32,729 nt of DNA from JBDLSY01 sp041170585 (lineage in GTDB: Bacteria; Pseudomonadota; Gammaproteobacteria; Burkholderiales; Burkholderiaceae_C). A model generated the notes under the pieces. That model worked only from the letters and a program-made list of their open reading frames with translations. It did no database searches and was not told the DNA's origin. The position numbers and the translations under genes were made by a program. The DNA is taken from assembly GCA_041170585.1 (NCBI GenBank), contig JBEDNN010000071.1, positions 1 to 32,729 of the forward strand, in the 5' to 3' direction. How positions within the stretch are numbered: the stretch's first letter is position 1; every line of letters begins with the position of its first letter. Positions 17,055-25,627 of this stretch are shown here, one piece after another.

Positions 17055-18491
17055 ATGTCTGAACTTTCTCAAGGTAAAATTGTCCAATGTATTGGTGCAG
17101 TCGTTGATATTCAGTTTCCACGTGATGCAATGCCAAATATATATGATGCACTGATTTTGGCAGATGCTGGCACTAGTTTAGCTGAAGTAGGCTTAACATT
17201 TGAAGTTCAACAGCAATTAGGTGACGGCGTTGTTCGTACTATTGCAATGGGTTCATCAGATGGTTTGCGTCGTGGTATGTTAGTCAATGGCACAGGCAAA
17301 GGCATTCAAGTGCCTGTTGGTGATGCCGTATTAGGCCGTATTATGGACGTGTTAGGCCGTCCTATTGACGAACAAGGACCGATTAATGCCGATGAAGTCC
17401 GCGAAATTCATCGCCCTGCACCAAAGTTTGACGAACTATCGCCTTCTGTTGATTTATTAGAAACAGGGATTAAAGTCATCGATTTAATTTGTCCGTTTGC
17501 TAAAGGCGGTAAAGTTGGCTTGTTTGGTGGTGCAGGTGTCGGTAAAACGGTTAATATGTTAGAGTTAATTAATAACATTGCCAAAGAACACAGTGGTCTA
17601 TCCGTGTTTGCAGGTGTGGGTGAGCGTACCCGTGAAGGCAATGACTTCTATCACGAAATGACTGATGCTGGAGTCATTAATGCCAAGGACTTAAATAAAT
17701 CTAAAGTAGCGATGGTCTTTGGACAAATGAACGAACCACCGGGCAATCGTTTGCGTGTTGCTTTATCAGGTTTAACGATGGCAGAACGTTTCCGTGATGA
17801 AGGTAGAGATATTTTATTTTTTGTAGACAATATTTATCGCTATACTTTAGCAGGCACTGAAGTTTCTGCATTGTTAGGCCGTATGCCATCAGCTGTAGGT
17901 TATCAACCTACTTTGGCAGAAGAGATGGGCGTGTTACAAGAGCGTATCACTTCAACTAAAACGGGTTCTATTACTTCAATTCAAGCTGTGTACGTCCCTG
18001 CTGATGACTTAACTGATCCATCGCCTGCGACGACCTTCCAACATTTAGATGCAACAGTTGTTTTAAGCCGTGACATTGCCTCTTTAGGTATTTATCCTGC
18101 GGTAGACCCTTTAGATTCAACCAGTCGGCAAATTGACCCGTTAGTCATTGGTGAAGAGCATTATAAAACTACCCGTGCAGTGCAAGCAGTGTTGCAACGT
18201 TATAAAGAATTACGTGATATTATCGCCATTTTAGGTATGGACGAATTATCACCAGAAGACAAACAAGCTGTATTCCGTGCTCGTAAAATACAACGTTTTT
18301 TAAGCCAGCCGTTCCACGTTGCAGAAGTGTTTACGGGTGCACCAGGTAAATATGTGTCTTTAAAAGAAACTATTCGTGGTTTTAATATGATTGTTAATGG
18401 AGAATGTGACCATTTACCAGAGCAAGCTTTTTATATGGTAGGTGGTATTGATGAAGCTTTTGAAAAAGCGAAAACAATGAAACAATCATAA
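17055..18491 (+). CDS. atpD: ATP synthase F1 subunit beta
   Basis: Catalytic subunit of the F1 sector of the proton-driven ATP synthase, 478 residues, full length. Seen: N-terminal beta barrel (GKIVQCIGAVVDIQFP); Walker A GGAGVGKTV at 158-166; GERTREGND at 189-197 with the catalytic Glu; Walker B region DILFFVDNIYRYTLAGTEVSALLGRMPSAVGYQPTL split over the conserved DELSEED-like loop DELSPEDK further on; and DPSPATTFQHLDATVVLSR. The start has a good site AAGGAAC. atpC follows after 108 bp. Usually atpA and atpG precede it in one operon, but here a pseudogene region and chpA lie upstream, so the pair stands apart. Confidence 0.98.
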   Translation: MSELSQGKIVQCIGAVVDIQFPRDAMPNIYDALILADAGTSLAEVGLTFEVQQQLGDGVVRTIAMGSSDGLRRGMLVNGTGKGIQVPVGDAVLGRIMDVLGRPIDEQGPINADEVREIHRPAPKFDELSPSVDLLETGIKVIDLICPFAKGGKVGLFGGAGVGKTVNMLELINNIAKEHSGLSVFAGVGERTREGNDFYHEMTDAGVINAKDLNKSKVAMVFGQMNEPPGNRLRVALSGLTMAERFRDEGRDILFFVDNIYRYTLAGTEVSALLGRMPSAVGYQPTLAEEMGVLQERITSTKTGSITSIQAVYVPADDLTDPSPATTFQHLDATVVLSRDIASLGIYPAVDPLDSTSRQIDPLVIGEEHYKTTRAVQAVLQRYKELRDIIAILGMDELSPEDKQAVFRARKIQRFLSQPFHVAEVFTGAPGKYVSLKETIRGFNMIVNGECDHLPEQAFYMVGGIDEAFEKAKTMKQS

Positions 18492-18599
18492 AATAAAAAG
18501 TAAAATAGTATAAGTTGCTAGTTTACCGTCAAAAGTACAATAGCAATTTATATTTATATTGCTTTAGTTATGTTGCTTTAAGTTTCAAAAAAGGGTGTC

Positions 18600-19019
18600 A
18601 TGAAAACTTTACAAGTAGATATTGTCAGTGCAGAAGCCAGTATTTTTAGTGGACTTGCTACGTTTGTAACTTTACCAGCTGAACAAGGTGAACTGGGTGT
18701 ATTTCCTAAACATACTCCATTAATTACCCGTATTAAACCTGGAACAGTCCGCGTACAAAAAGCAGATGGTTCAGGTGATGAATTTGTATTTGTTGCAGGG
18801 GGTATTTTAGAGATTCAGCCCGATGCAGTTACTGTATTGGCAGATACAGCGATTCGTGGTAAAGATTTAGATGAAGCACGTGCCAATCAAGCCATTCAAG
18901 CAGCACGTGATCTTAAGGCAAAATCAACCGATAAAGTAGAAATTGCCTTAGTTGAAGCTGAGTTATCAATGTTATCAGCACAGTTAGCTGCCATTCGTAA
19001 AATACGAAACCGTGCTTAA
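18600..19019 (+). CDS. atpC: ATP synthase F1 subunit epsilon
   Basis: Epsilon subunit of F1, 139 residues, central stalk component and regulator of ATP hydrolysis. The N-terminal beta barrel is clear (MKTLQVDIVSAEASIFSG, LPAEQGELGVFPKHTPLIT, FVAGGILEIQP, VTVLADTAIR), followed by the two-helix C-terminal domain (DEARANQAIQAARDL to AAIRKIRNRA). ATG 18600 has AAGGGTGTC upstream as ribosome site. It follows atpD as in most bacteria and is closed by a strong terminator 40 bp downstream. Confidence 0.96.
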   Translation: MKTLQVDIVSAEASIFSGLATFVTLPAEQGELGVFPKHTPLITRIKPGTVRVQKADGSGDEFVFVAGGILEIQPDAVTVLADTAIRGKDLDEARANQAIQAARDLKAKSTDKVEIALVEAELSMLSAQLAAIRKIRNRA

Positions 19020-19058
19020 CTCACTTTAATAAATAGGTAATGTGTATAAGCTATATTT

Positions 19059-19088
19059 AAAGCCCACTATTATTTTAGTGGGCTTTTT
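19059..19088 (+). terminator. Rho-independent terminator after atpC
   Basis: Perfect 11-bp stem AAAGCCCACTA (19059-19069) / TAGTGGGCTTT (19076-19086), 6-nt loop, and five T. It ends the atpD-atpC transcript. Confidence 0.93.
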
Positions 19089-19173
19089 ACATTAAATACC
19101 CTAAATTTTATATCTTAAATATGTTTAATTTTTTACCTTTATTTTTATTTTTATTTTTTATAAAAGGTTATTG

Positions 19174-20832
19174 ATGATTCGCTTGTCTGAACTCAAAATT
19201 CCTTTAGCTAAAAATGCCATTGATGCTCTAAACGAGTCGGCACTAACACCTTATATTTGTCAGGCTTTAGGCATTAAGCCAGATGAATTAATGAGTTACT
19301 GTACTTATAAACGTAGTTATGATGCACGTCGCAGTGTAATGGCATTAACCTATATTATTGACTGCACTGTTGCGAATGAAGTTGCAGTATTACAACTACA
19401 CCGTGACAATCCTCATATTAAACGTGCTCCCGATATGCGTTACTATCCTGTAGCACACGCTACGGAAATATTGTTGCCTAAGCAACGTCCGATTGTAGTA
19501 GGCTTTGGCCCGTGCGGTATTTTTGCAGCCTTGATTTTGGCACAAATGGGATTTAAGCCCATCGTATTAGAACGTGGAAAATCCGTACGTGAACGTACTC
19601 AAGATACTTGGGCTTTATGGCGTAAAGGTATTTTGAATCCTGAAAGCAATGCACAATTTGGTGAAGGCGGAGCAGGTACTTTTTCTGATGGCAAACTGTA
19701 TAGCCAAATTAAAGACCCGCAGTTTTTAGGACGCAAAGTCATTGATGAGTTTATTAAAGCAGGTGCACCTGCCGAAATTGCGGTACTCGCACATCCCCAT
19801 ATCGGTACATTTCGTTTGGTTGGTGTAGTGGAAAAAATGCGTCAAACCATCATTGCTTTAGGCGGTGAAGTACGGTTTGAACAACAAGTAACTGATGTTT
19901 TAATTGAAAAAAATGCTGCTGGTAAGTTACACATACAAGGTGTCCAATTGGCTGATGGCAATACGATTGAATCTCAATATGTAATTATGGCTTTAGGTCA
20001 TAGCGCACGGGATACTTTTTCAATGTTACATCAACGTGGTATTTATATGGAGGCCAAGCCATTTTCAGTTGGCTTTAGAATTGAGCATCCACAAGGTATG
20101 ATTGATGCGGCGCGTTGGGGTACTCATGCGGGTCATTCTTTGTTAGGGGCTGCTGATTATAAGCTGGTACACCATGCAAAAAATAAGCGTGCCGTTTATA
20201 GTTTTTGTATGTGTCCGGGTGGCACTGTTGTTGCTGCAACCAGCGAACCAAATCGCGTAGTCACCAATGGAATGAGCCAATATTCGCGTAACGAGCGTAA
20301 TGCCAATGCAGGTATTGTGGTTAATATTGACCCGACAGATTTTTTAGAGGACGCGACATTAAACCCATTGGCTGGTGTTGTGTTGCAAAGGCAGTTAGAA
20401 ACGCACGCTTATACCTTGGGTTCACCTAGCGGGGCTTATTTTGCACCTGCTCAATTAGTCGGTGATTTTCTAGCCAATCAGCCTTCAACTCAATTAGGTA
20501 AAATTATTCCTAGCTATAAACCTGGGGTTCATTTAACTAATTTATCGAGTTTACTGCCTGATTTTGCAATTATTGCTATGCGTGAGGCATTGCCTGCTTT
20601 TGGTAAAAAAATAAAAGGTTTTGACCGTTATGATGCAATTTTAACGGGTGTTGAAACCCGTACTTCTAGCCCAATGCGTGTCACCCGTGCTGAAAACTTT
20701 CAAAGTGTAAATGTTAAAGGGTTATATCCTGCGGGCGAAGGTGCAGGCTATGCAGGAGGAATTTTAAGTGCAGGGGTTGATGGCATTAAGGTGGCTCAAG
20801 CTGTTGCATTGACGATTAAAAATGATAAGTAA
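19174..20832 (+). CDS. FAD-dependent dehydrogenase of the COG2509 group
   Basis: A 552-residue flavoprotein. An N-terminal domain of about 100 residues (LSELKIPL, YKRSYDARR) is followed by a dinucleotide-binding motif VVGFGPCGIFAALILAQMG at about 108-126 with an acidic strand end (LERG), then the group-specific NAQFGEGGAGTFSDGKL and FRIEHPQGMID. The C-terminal GLYPAGEGAGYAGGILSAGVDGI is the second FAD contact. Proteins of this type are widespread and conserved but their substrate is not known. I chose ATG 19174, with AAAAGG seven bases before it, over TTG 19171. It has its own transcription unit after the atpC terminator. Confidence 0.88.
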   Translation: MIRLSELKIPLAKNAIDALNESALTPYICQALGIKPDELMSYCTYKRSYDARRSVMALTYIIDCTVANEVAVLQLHRDNPHIKRAPDMRYYPVAHATEILLPKQRPIVVGFGPCGIFAALILAQMGFKPIVLERGKSVRERTQDTWALWRKGILNPESNAQFGEGGAGTFSDGKLYSQIKDPQFLGRKVIDEFIKAGAPAEIAVLAHPHIGTFRLVGVVEKMRQTIIALGGEVRFEQQVTDVLIEKNAAGKLHIQGVQLADGNTIESQYVIMALGHSARDTFSMLHQRGIYMEAKPFSVGFRIEHPQGMIDAARWGTHAGHSLLGAADYKLVHHAKNKRAVYSFCMCPGGTVVAATSEPNRVVTNGMSQYSRNERNANAGIVVNIDPTDFLEDATLNPLAGVVLQRQLETHAYTLGSPSGAYFAPAQLVGDFLANQPSTQLGKIIPSYKPGVHLTNLSSLLPDFAIIAMREALPAFGKKIKGFDRYDAILTGVETRTSSPMRVTRAENFQSVNVKGLYPAGEGAGYAGGILSAGVDGIKVAQAVALTIKNDK

Positions 20833-20833
20833 A

Positions 20834-20936
20834 TTATTAAATACAGTTATTAAATACAGTTATTAAGTATAGTTATTAAGTATAGTTATTAAGTATAGTT
20901 ATTAAGTATAGTTATTAAGTATAGTTATTAAGTAAA
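20834..20936. repeat. 13-bp tandem array, seven full copies plus a partial
   Basis: Two copies of TTATTAAATACAG are followed by five of TTATTAAGTATAG and a partial eighth. It starts one base after the stop codon region of the FAD enzyme gene and fills the spacer to the convergent pseudouridine synthase. The copies within each subtype are identical, which points to recent slippage. Confidence 0.93.
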
Positions 20937-20958
20937 TATATAAAATAAAAATAAAAAA

Positions 20959-21687
20959 TTAAACTTTATCTACATAACACCACTGCCCTTCGGCTAAATC
21001 ACTGGGTAATGTATATTTACCGACAGACAACCGATGCAAAGCCTCACATCGGTTACTGGCGGCGGCAATCATACGTTTTACTTGGTGATAGCGACCTTCA
21101 GTAATCGCCATAGTTAAGCTAAATGCACCTGTTTGTTCAATATTATTAGCATATACAGGCTCTGGAGTATCACCCATTGCATCATTTAAAACAACACCCG
21201 TTTGTAATTTTTTTAAAAATTCGGCAGTAATTTCGTGTTTAGTTTGTATACGATAATATTTATTCAGCTGCTTTTTTGGGCTAGTATACTGATGAATAAA
21301 CTGCCCATCATCAGACAATAGTAATAAACCTGTAGTATCTTGGTCTAAACGTCCGACACACTGCACACCATCACGTGAGCCAGAATCACCCCGTTGGCGT
21401 AAATATTTAGGCAGTAAAGTATATATACTAATATGTTCTTTAGGTTTTTGTGAGCATTCATAACCCGCAGGTTTATTGAGTAAAATATATGCTTTTGGAC
21501 GATATATATATGCTTCACCACGTACCGTAAACGGTGTACCTTGTAAGGGTTCAAATGCATCATCAATATATTCTATCGCTTCACCATTCCAAGTAATCGC
21601 TTGATCTGCAATTAATATTTCACAATCACGGCGTGTGCCAAACCCTTGACTTTGTAGTAATTTAACGATGGTATGAAGTTTTGCCAT
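20959..21687 (-). CDS. rsuA: Pseudouridine synthase, RsuA/RluB family
   Basis: Makes pseudouridine in rRNA; the closest match by layout is RsuA, which acts on 16S U516. The protein has 242 residues. An S4-like RNA-binding start (IVKLLQSQGFGTRRDCEILI) is followed by LNKPAGYECS, the catalytic aspartate D115 in VGRLDQDTTGLLLLSDDG, and the RsuA-type EGRYHQVKRMIAAASN and ALHRLSVG. The DTTG spelling and overall length favour RsuA over RluB/E/F, but the exact target is an inference. It is convergent with the FAD enzyme gene and lies downstream of the yidB-like gene on the same strand, beyond a terminator. Confidence 0.85.
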   Translation of the reverse strand: MAKLHTIVKLLQSQGFGTRRDCEILIADQAITWNGEAIEYIDDAFEPLQGTPFTVRGEAYIYRPKAYILLNKPAGYECSQKPKEHISIYTLLPKYLRQRGDSGSRDGVQCVGRLDQDTTGLLLLSDDGQFIHQYTSPKKQLNKYYRIQTKHEITAEFLKKLQTGVVLNDAMGDTPEPVYANNIEQTGAFSLTMAITEGRYHQVKRMIAAASNRCEALHRLSVGKYTLPSDLAEGQWCYVDKV

Positions 21688-21718
21688 AAAAACAATTAAT
21701 GTATGCTATTTTAAAAGT

Positions 21719-21742
21719 TAAAAACCCTAAACGAGTTAGGGT
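21719..21742 (-). terminator. Terminator for the YidB-like gene (minus strand)
   Basis: Stem ACCCTAA (21724-21730) / TTAGGGT (21736-21742) with a 5-nt loop. Read on the minus strand it is followed by TTTTTAACTTTT. It lies about 170 bp after the stop of the YidB-like gene and 30 bp before the rsuA start. Confidence 0.7.
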
Positions 21743-21844
21743 AAAAGTTTGTTTAGATTTATACTTAATATATTTATATATATTTATATTTTTATATAAT
21801 ATAAACAGTATAAATATTTATATTAAGTATAAATTATAAATTAT

Positions 21845-21882
21845 AAAATAAATAATATAAAATAAATAATATAAAATAAATA
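21845..21882. repeat. 14-bp AT-only tandem repeat
   Basis: AAAATAAATAATAT occurs twice and then partly a third time, just downstream of the YidB-like gene (minus strand). Confidence 0.75.
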
Positions 21883-21913
21883 CTACAGATATTATAAACG
21901 CCAGAGATATTAT

Positions 21914-22432
21914 TTACTTACCTAATACGCTTCGCATAATGTTACCTAAATCTAAATTAGAACTATCGGGTATTTGTCCATCAGGCGTTAATTTATCAAC
22001 TAAATTAGGTAATAACTCACTTAAATGCCCTGCCGCTTCACTGGGGTTTAAACCAGCACTGCCCGCTAATTTTCCTAAAATATCTGCACCTGTACCCCCG
22101 CCTAAACTGCCTAAAATTTGTGTGAGTTGATCAGTATCAATGGGTAAATTAGCACCTGTTCCTTGCCATGAAGCCGCTTGATTACCCATTCCATTTTGAG
22201 CCATAGTACTCAATAAACCGCCTAAGCCGCTGGCTAAACCACCACTTTGAGATGACCCCATAACACTGCTTAATACATTGCCAATCATACCTGTAGTCCC
22301 ACCGCTATTGGCTTGATTATTATTTAACATCATACTTAATACGCCCTGAATTAAAGCAGCTTTAGGATCGTTTGAGCTGCCACCCATTACACTACTTAAA
22401 ACATTGCCTAACATGCCGTCTAATAAACCCAT
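21914..22432 (-). CDS. YidB family protein (DUF937)
   Basis: A 172-residue Gly/Ser/Asn-rich protein. The N-terminal half shows MGLLDGMLGNVLSSVMGG and an internal echo GMIGNVLSSVMGSS about 50 residues later; the C-terminal half carries the DUF937/YidB signature LTQILGSLGGGTG and LAGSAGLNPSEAAGHLSELLPNLVDKLTPDG. Its function is unknown; relatives are small, soluble, helical proteins. The start is well supported by AGGAGT eight bases upstream. It is divergent from aroE across a 283-bp spacer and has its own terminator. Confidence 0.87.
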   Translation of the reverse strand: MGLLDGMLGNVLSSVMGGSSNDPKAALIQGVLSMMLNNNQANSGGTTGMIGNVLSSVMGSSQSGGLASGLGGLLSTMAQNGMGNQAASWQGTGANLPIDTDQLTQILGSLGGGTGADILGKLAGSAGLNPSEAAGHLSELLPNLVDKLTPDGQIPDSSNLDLGNIMRSVLGK

Positions 22433-22557
22433 GGTGTACTCCTAGTAAATTAAATCAATAAAAATAAAAAATAAAAAATAAAAAACGAAAAATGATATAA
22501 ACAGTGAAACAATATAAATAATAAAATATTGAAGCAATGATATTAATAATTACGGCT

Positions 22558-22596
22558 TTATGTACATTAGCTTTATGTACATTATTATGTACATTA
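22558..22596. repeat. Three copies of TTATGTACATTA between yidB-like gene and aroE
   Basis: The 12-bp word TTATGTACATTA occurs at 22558-22569, 22573-22584 and 22585-22596. Its core TGTACA is palindromic. It sits in the divergent 22433-22715 spacer, which otherwise is AT-rich DNA without a gene. It could be a regulator site cluster or a simple repeat. Confidence 0.6.
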
Positions 22597-22715
22597 GTTA
22601 CACACACTATTTTGGTATTTATTTATCAAACCGCTACAATACCGCAAAATGTTGTCATTAGGTGATTAGATTGTGTCTTTATAAACAATTTTAAAAAAAA
22701 TATTATTATGCACTT

Positions 22716-23576
22716 ATGAGTTATATTAAAACCCTTTACCAAACCGATAGCCCGTTTTATGCGGTGCTGGGTAATCCTATTACACATAGCCAGTCGCCTA
22801 AAATTCAACAATTATTTGCCCAGTCTGTTGGAATTAAATGTCGCTATGAACGAATCCGAGTGCCATTAAATAATTTTACTGGCACATTAAACAGTTTAAT
22901 AGCACAAGGTTTACAAGGCTGTAATATAACAGTGCCTTTCAAATTAACTGCATTTACTACCATTAATCAGCATACTGAACGTGCACAGTTGGCACAAGCC
23001 GTTAATTGTTTAGTACGTCAAGCCGATCATTCTTGGCTAGCAGATAATACTGATGGTGCTGGATTAGTCGCCGATTTAAAACGCTTACGCGGAACTCACG
23101 ATGCTGACGGCTTAAATGGCACACGTATTTTGATATTGGGAGCAGGCGGTGCTACACAAGGGTCTATCGCCCCTTTGTTGGCGGCAGGTGCAATTATTCA
23201 TATTGCTAACCGTACAGTCAGTCAAGCACACGTCATTGCTGATTTATTTAATAAAGCAGTCACGGCACATTCTTTAGAAGAAACTTTGCCCGCTTGTGAT
23301 ATTGTAATTAATGCAACATCAGCTAGTTTATACGGTAAAATCATTAAGCCTAATACAGGTGCTTTAAGAACGCACGGCCTTAAAACACTGGCTTACGATA
23401 TGATGTATGCTACTAAACCCACGCCTTTTATGCAGTGGTGTTCGTTTCAAGGGGCTGATGTAGCTGACGGTTTGGGTATGCTTATTGAGCAAGCAGCTGA
23501 AAGTTTTTATTTATGGCATGACGTGAGACCTGATACTCAACAGATTCATCAAAATAACTTAATATTTAGGATTTAA
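22716..23576 (+). CDS. aroE: Shikimate dehydrogenase
   Basis: NADP-dependent reduction of 3-dehydroshikimate to shikimate in aromatic amino acid synthesis, cytosolic. 286 residues, usual length. Substrate and catalytic residues are visible: S-Q-S in HSQSPKIQ, catalytic K77 in NITVPFK, and D113 in DNTDGAG. The NADP fold follows (ILILGAGGATQGS, IANRTVSQA), and the protein ends with DGLGMLIEQAAESFYLW. ATG 22716 is the start that gives the family N-terminus (FYAVLGNPITHS); it has no clear Shine-Dalgarno. mtgA follows 37 bp downstream and may be co-transcribed. Confidence 0.96.
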   Translation: MSYIKTLYQTDSPFYAVLGNPITHSQSPKIQQLFAQSVGIKCRYERIRVPLNNFTGTLNSLIAQGLQGCNITVPFKLTAFTTINQHTERAQLAQAVNCLVRQADHSWLADNTDGAGLVADLKRLRGTHDADGLNGTRILILGAGGATQGSIAPLLAAGAIIHIANRTVSQAHVIADLFNKAVTAHSLEETLPACDIVINATSASLYGKIIKPNTGALRTHGLKTLAYDMMYATKPTPFMQWCSFQGADVADGLGMLIEQAAESFYLWHDVRPDTQQIHQNNLIFRI

Positions 23577-23613
23577 TAATTTATTAATTTAATATTACAG
23601 AATAAAAATTACA

Positions 23614-24393
23614 TTGTCTACTTCAATATTACCAAATTTAGTACCGTCAAATTCAACAGCAACATCAACGGCTAATCAACCTCAAGTAGTAAATAAATAC
23701 CATTGGTTATTTAGTTGGTTATTTAAAGTGTTGTTATATTCAATGATGGGTATTATTTTGATACAATGCTGGTTTTTTTTACACATTGTGTGGTGGAAAT
23801 GGTTTTCTGTGAACAACACTGCATTTATGAATGCAGATTTAGTTGTATTGCAGATTAAAAATCCTGATGCACACATTAACTATATATGGGTAGACTATGC
23901 CGATATAAATAAATCTATTAAGCAAGCCGTGATTAGCTCTGAAGATGCTGAATTTGAAGACCATGAAGGCGTAGATTGGGCAGCCATTGAATTGGCACGC
24001 GAAACCAACTCCAAACGTGGAAAAATAGTATCTGGCGGCAGTACAATTACTATGCAGTTGGCCAAAAATTTATTTTTAAGCGGCAGCCGTAGCTATTTAC
24101 GTAAAGCACAAGAGTTAGTGATTACTTATATGTTGGAATTGGTATTAAGTAAACAACGTATTTTGGAAATGTACTTAAACATTGCCGAATTTGGTATAGG
24201 CATCTATGGTGTTGAAGCAGGTGCAAAGCATCATTTTGGTATACAAGCCAAACAGCTATCTGCTGAACAAGCAGCACGAATGGCAGCGATGTTACCGCGT
24301 CCTAAATTTTATGATAAACACCGTAATAGTACCTATTTAAAAAAACGTACGCGTATTATTATGAAAAGAATGCAGGGTGTTCAAATACCTTAA
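23614..24393 (+). CDS. mtgA: Monofunctional peptidoglycan glycosyltransferase
   Basis: Polymerises lipid II into glycan strands at the inner membrane (GT51 family). 259 residues with no transpeptidase domain, which fits MtgA rather than a class A PBP. One N-terminal membrane anchor lies at about 31-62. Motifs: catalytic E110 in ISSEDAEFEDHEG, SGGSTITMQLAKNLFLS, the RKAQELVITYMLELVLSK helix region, EMYLNIAEFG and GVEAGAKHHFG. The start is TTG 23614: the next in-frame ATG falls within the membrane anchor. No Shine-Dalgarno is obvious. It follows aroE closely. Confidence 0.93.
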   Translation: MSTSILPNLVPSNSTATSTANQPQVVNKYHWLFSWLFKVLLYSMMGIILIQCWFFLHIVWWKWFSVNNTAFMNADLVVLQIKNPDAHINYIWVDYADINKSIKQAVISSEDAEFEDHEGVDWAAIELARETNSKRGKIVSGGSTITMQLAKNLFLSGSRSYLRKAQELVITYMLELVLSKQRILEMYLNIAEFGIGIYGVEAGAKHHFGIQAKQLSAEQAARMAAMLPRPKFYDKHRNSTYLKKRTRIIMKRMQGVQIP

Positions 24394-24693
24394 AATTAAA
24401 GCAGTATACTAGAATGTTTTTAATATCTAATTTTTATAGATTTTTATAAAATCTTTACACAGTGTGTGTTTAATAATGTTTAATGTTTAATGTTTAATGT
24501 TTATTTTTTATTTTTTAATTTACAAAAGTTTACTCATATAAAACAATAAAATATTTTATAGTATACTTAATTATCAAATAACTAATTAATTAATTAATTA
24601 GTTAGGTTAATATGATTATGTTAATGACATAAGCTAAGTAAAGTATTGCATGTCATTGATACTATACTGCTTTAATACACAATAGGAGTTTAT
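24394..24693. other. AT-rich spacer mtgA-cytochrome c with 7-bp repeat
   Basis: This 300-bp stretch has no gene that I can see. It holds four copies of AATGTTT (24475-24502), a TTAA-rich run near 24583-24602 (TAAT repeated), and must contain the promoter of the cytochrome pair, probably in the less repetitive part 24620-24680. Confidence 0.55.
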
Positions 24694-25041
24694 ATGAAAC
24701 ATAATATTTTAAATTCACTCTTTCAAAGTAGTATTAAAATTAGCTTAATACTGACTTCGTTTATGCTTGTTAATACAACAGCTTATGCAGATAAAGCCTT
24801 GGCTCAAAGTAAAAACTGTTTGTCTTGTCATAATGTACAAAGAAAGTTGATTGGTCCTTCCATTAAGTCTATTGCTGAAAAATATTCTAATGCAGATACA
24901 AATCAAATACTTGCTTTGACTAAAAAAGTCCGTGAAGGCGGTGTGGGTGTATGGGGTTCTATCCCAATGTCATCAAACCCACAAGTAACCGTCACTGAAT
25001 CAGAGTTATTGGTTAAGTGGTTTTTAGCAGGTGGCAATTAA
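24694..25041 (+). CDS. Periplasmic cytochrome c, class I (c-551/c-552 type)
   Basis: Small electron carrier of 115 residues. A signal peptide runs to about residue 32 (LILTSFMLV then TTAYA, cleaved before D). The haem site is C42-L-S-C45-H46 and the likely sixth ligand is M92 in WGSIPMSSNP; IGPSIKSIAEKY and KVREGGVGVWG match the c-551/c-552 group. AGGAGT lies before the ATG. The second cytochrome gene follows after 44 bp, so the two are likely one operon. Which oxidase or reductase it serves cannot be told here. Confidence 0.93.
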   Translation: MKHNILNSLFQSSIKISLILTSFMLVNTTAYADKALAQSKNCLSCHNVQRKLIGPSIKSIAEKYSNADTNQILALTKKVREGGVGVWGSIPMSSNPQVTVTESELLVKWFLAGGN

Positions 25042-25085
25042 GCTAGAAAAAAATTAACTGTTTTATATAAAGTAAGGAATATACA

Positions 25086-25547
25086 ATGAAATTAATCTCT
25101 TTTAAATACTTAATTAGTATGACTTTGACTGTTACTAGTATGTCAATTTATGCACAAGTTAAACCCTCAAGTTTTACAAAACCAGAGCAAGCCATTGAAT
25201 ACCGTAAAAGTGTATTTACCGTACAAGCGCGGGCTTTTAGCCAAATTCGGGCGATGGTCAAGGGTGATGTACCTTTTAATGCGACTGACATTAAAACGAA
25301 TGCAAATATTATTCATACATTGTCTGCTTTACCGTGGACTGCATTTAGCGTAGGTACTGATAGCTCAAAAACACAGCCTGATATTTGGACTGATGCGACT
25401 GGTTTCAAAGATGCTGCAGCTAAATATATGCTTGCCACCACAGCTTTAGACTTAGCTGCTAAAACGGGTGACGTGGGTCAAATTAAAACAGCAGTAGGCA
25501 CATTAGGTGCAACGTGTAAACAATGCCATGATACTTATAAAAAATAA
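25086..25547 (+). CDS. Periplasmic cytochrome c' (class II)
   Basis: 153 residues with an N-terminal signal peptide ending near IYAQ (about 23). The single haem site is at the C-terminus, C144-K-Q-C147-H148, and the protein is predicted mainly helical, both as in class II cytochromes c' and c-556. AIEYRKSVFTVQARAFSQIRAMVKG matches the first helix of the family. Family members bind NO or carry electrons; the function here is open. AAGGAATATACA precedes the ATG. It is directly downstream of the class I cytochrome gene. Confidence 0.92.
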   Translation: MKLISFKYLISMTLTVTSMSIYAQVKPSSFTKPEQAIEYRKSVFTVQARAFSQIRAMVKGDVPFNATDIKTNANIIHTLSALPWTAFSVGTDSSKTQPDIWTDATGFKDAAAKYMLATTALDLAAKTGDVGQIKTAVGTLGATCKQCHDTYKK

Positions 25548-25627
25548 AGGTATAAGTTTAAAGCTATAAAAATAAATATATAAATATATAAATATGTATA
25601 TAAATATATAAACTTTTTTATACAGTC

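Noticed and set aside
20834..20936. Possible CRISPR array
   Set aside because: The units are 13 bp, contiguous and without spacers, and no cas genes are nearby; it is a simple tandem repeat.
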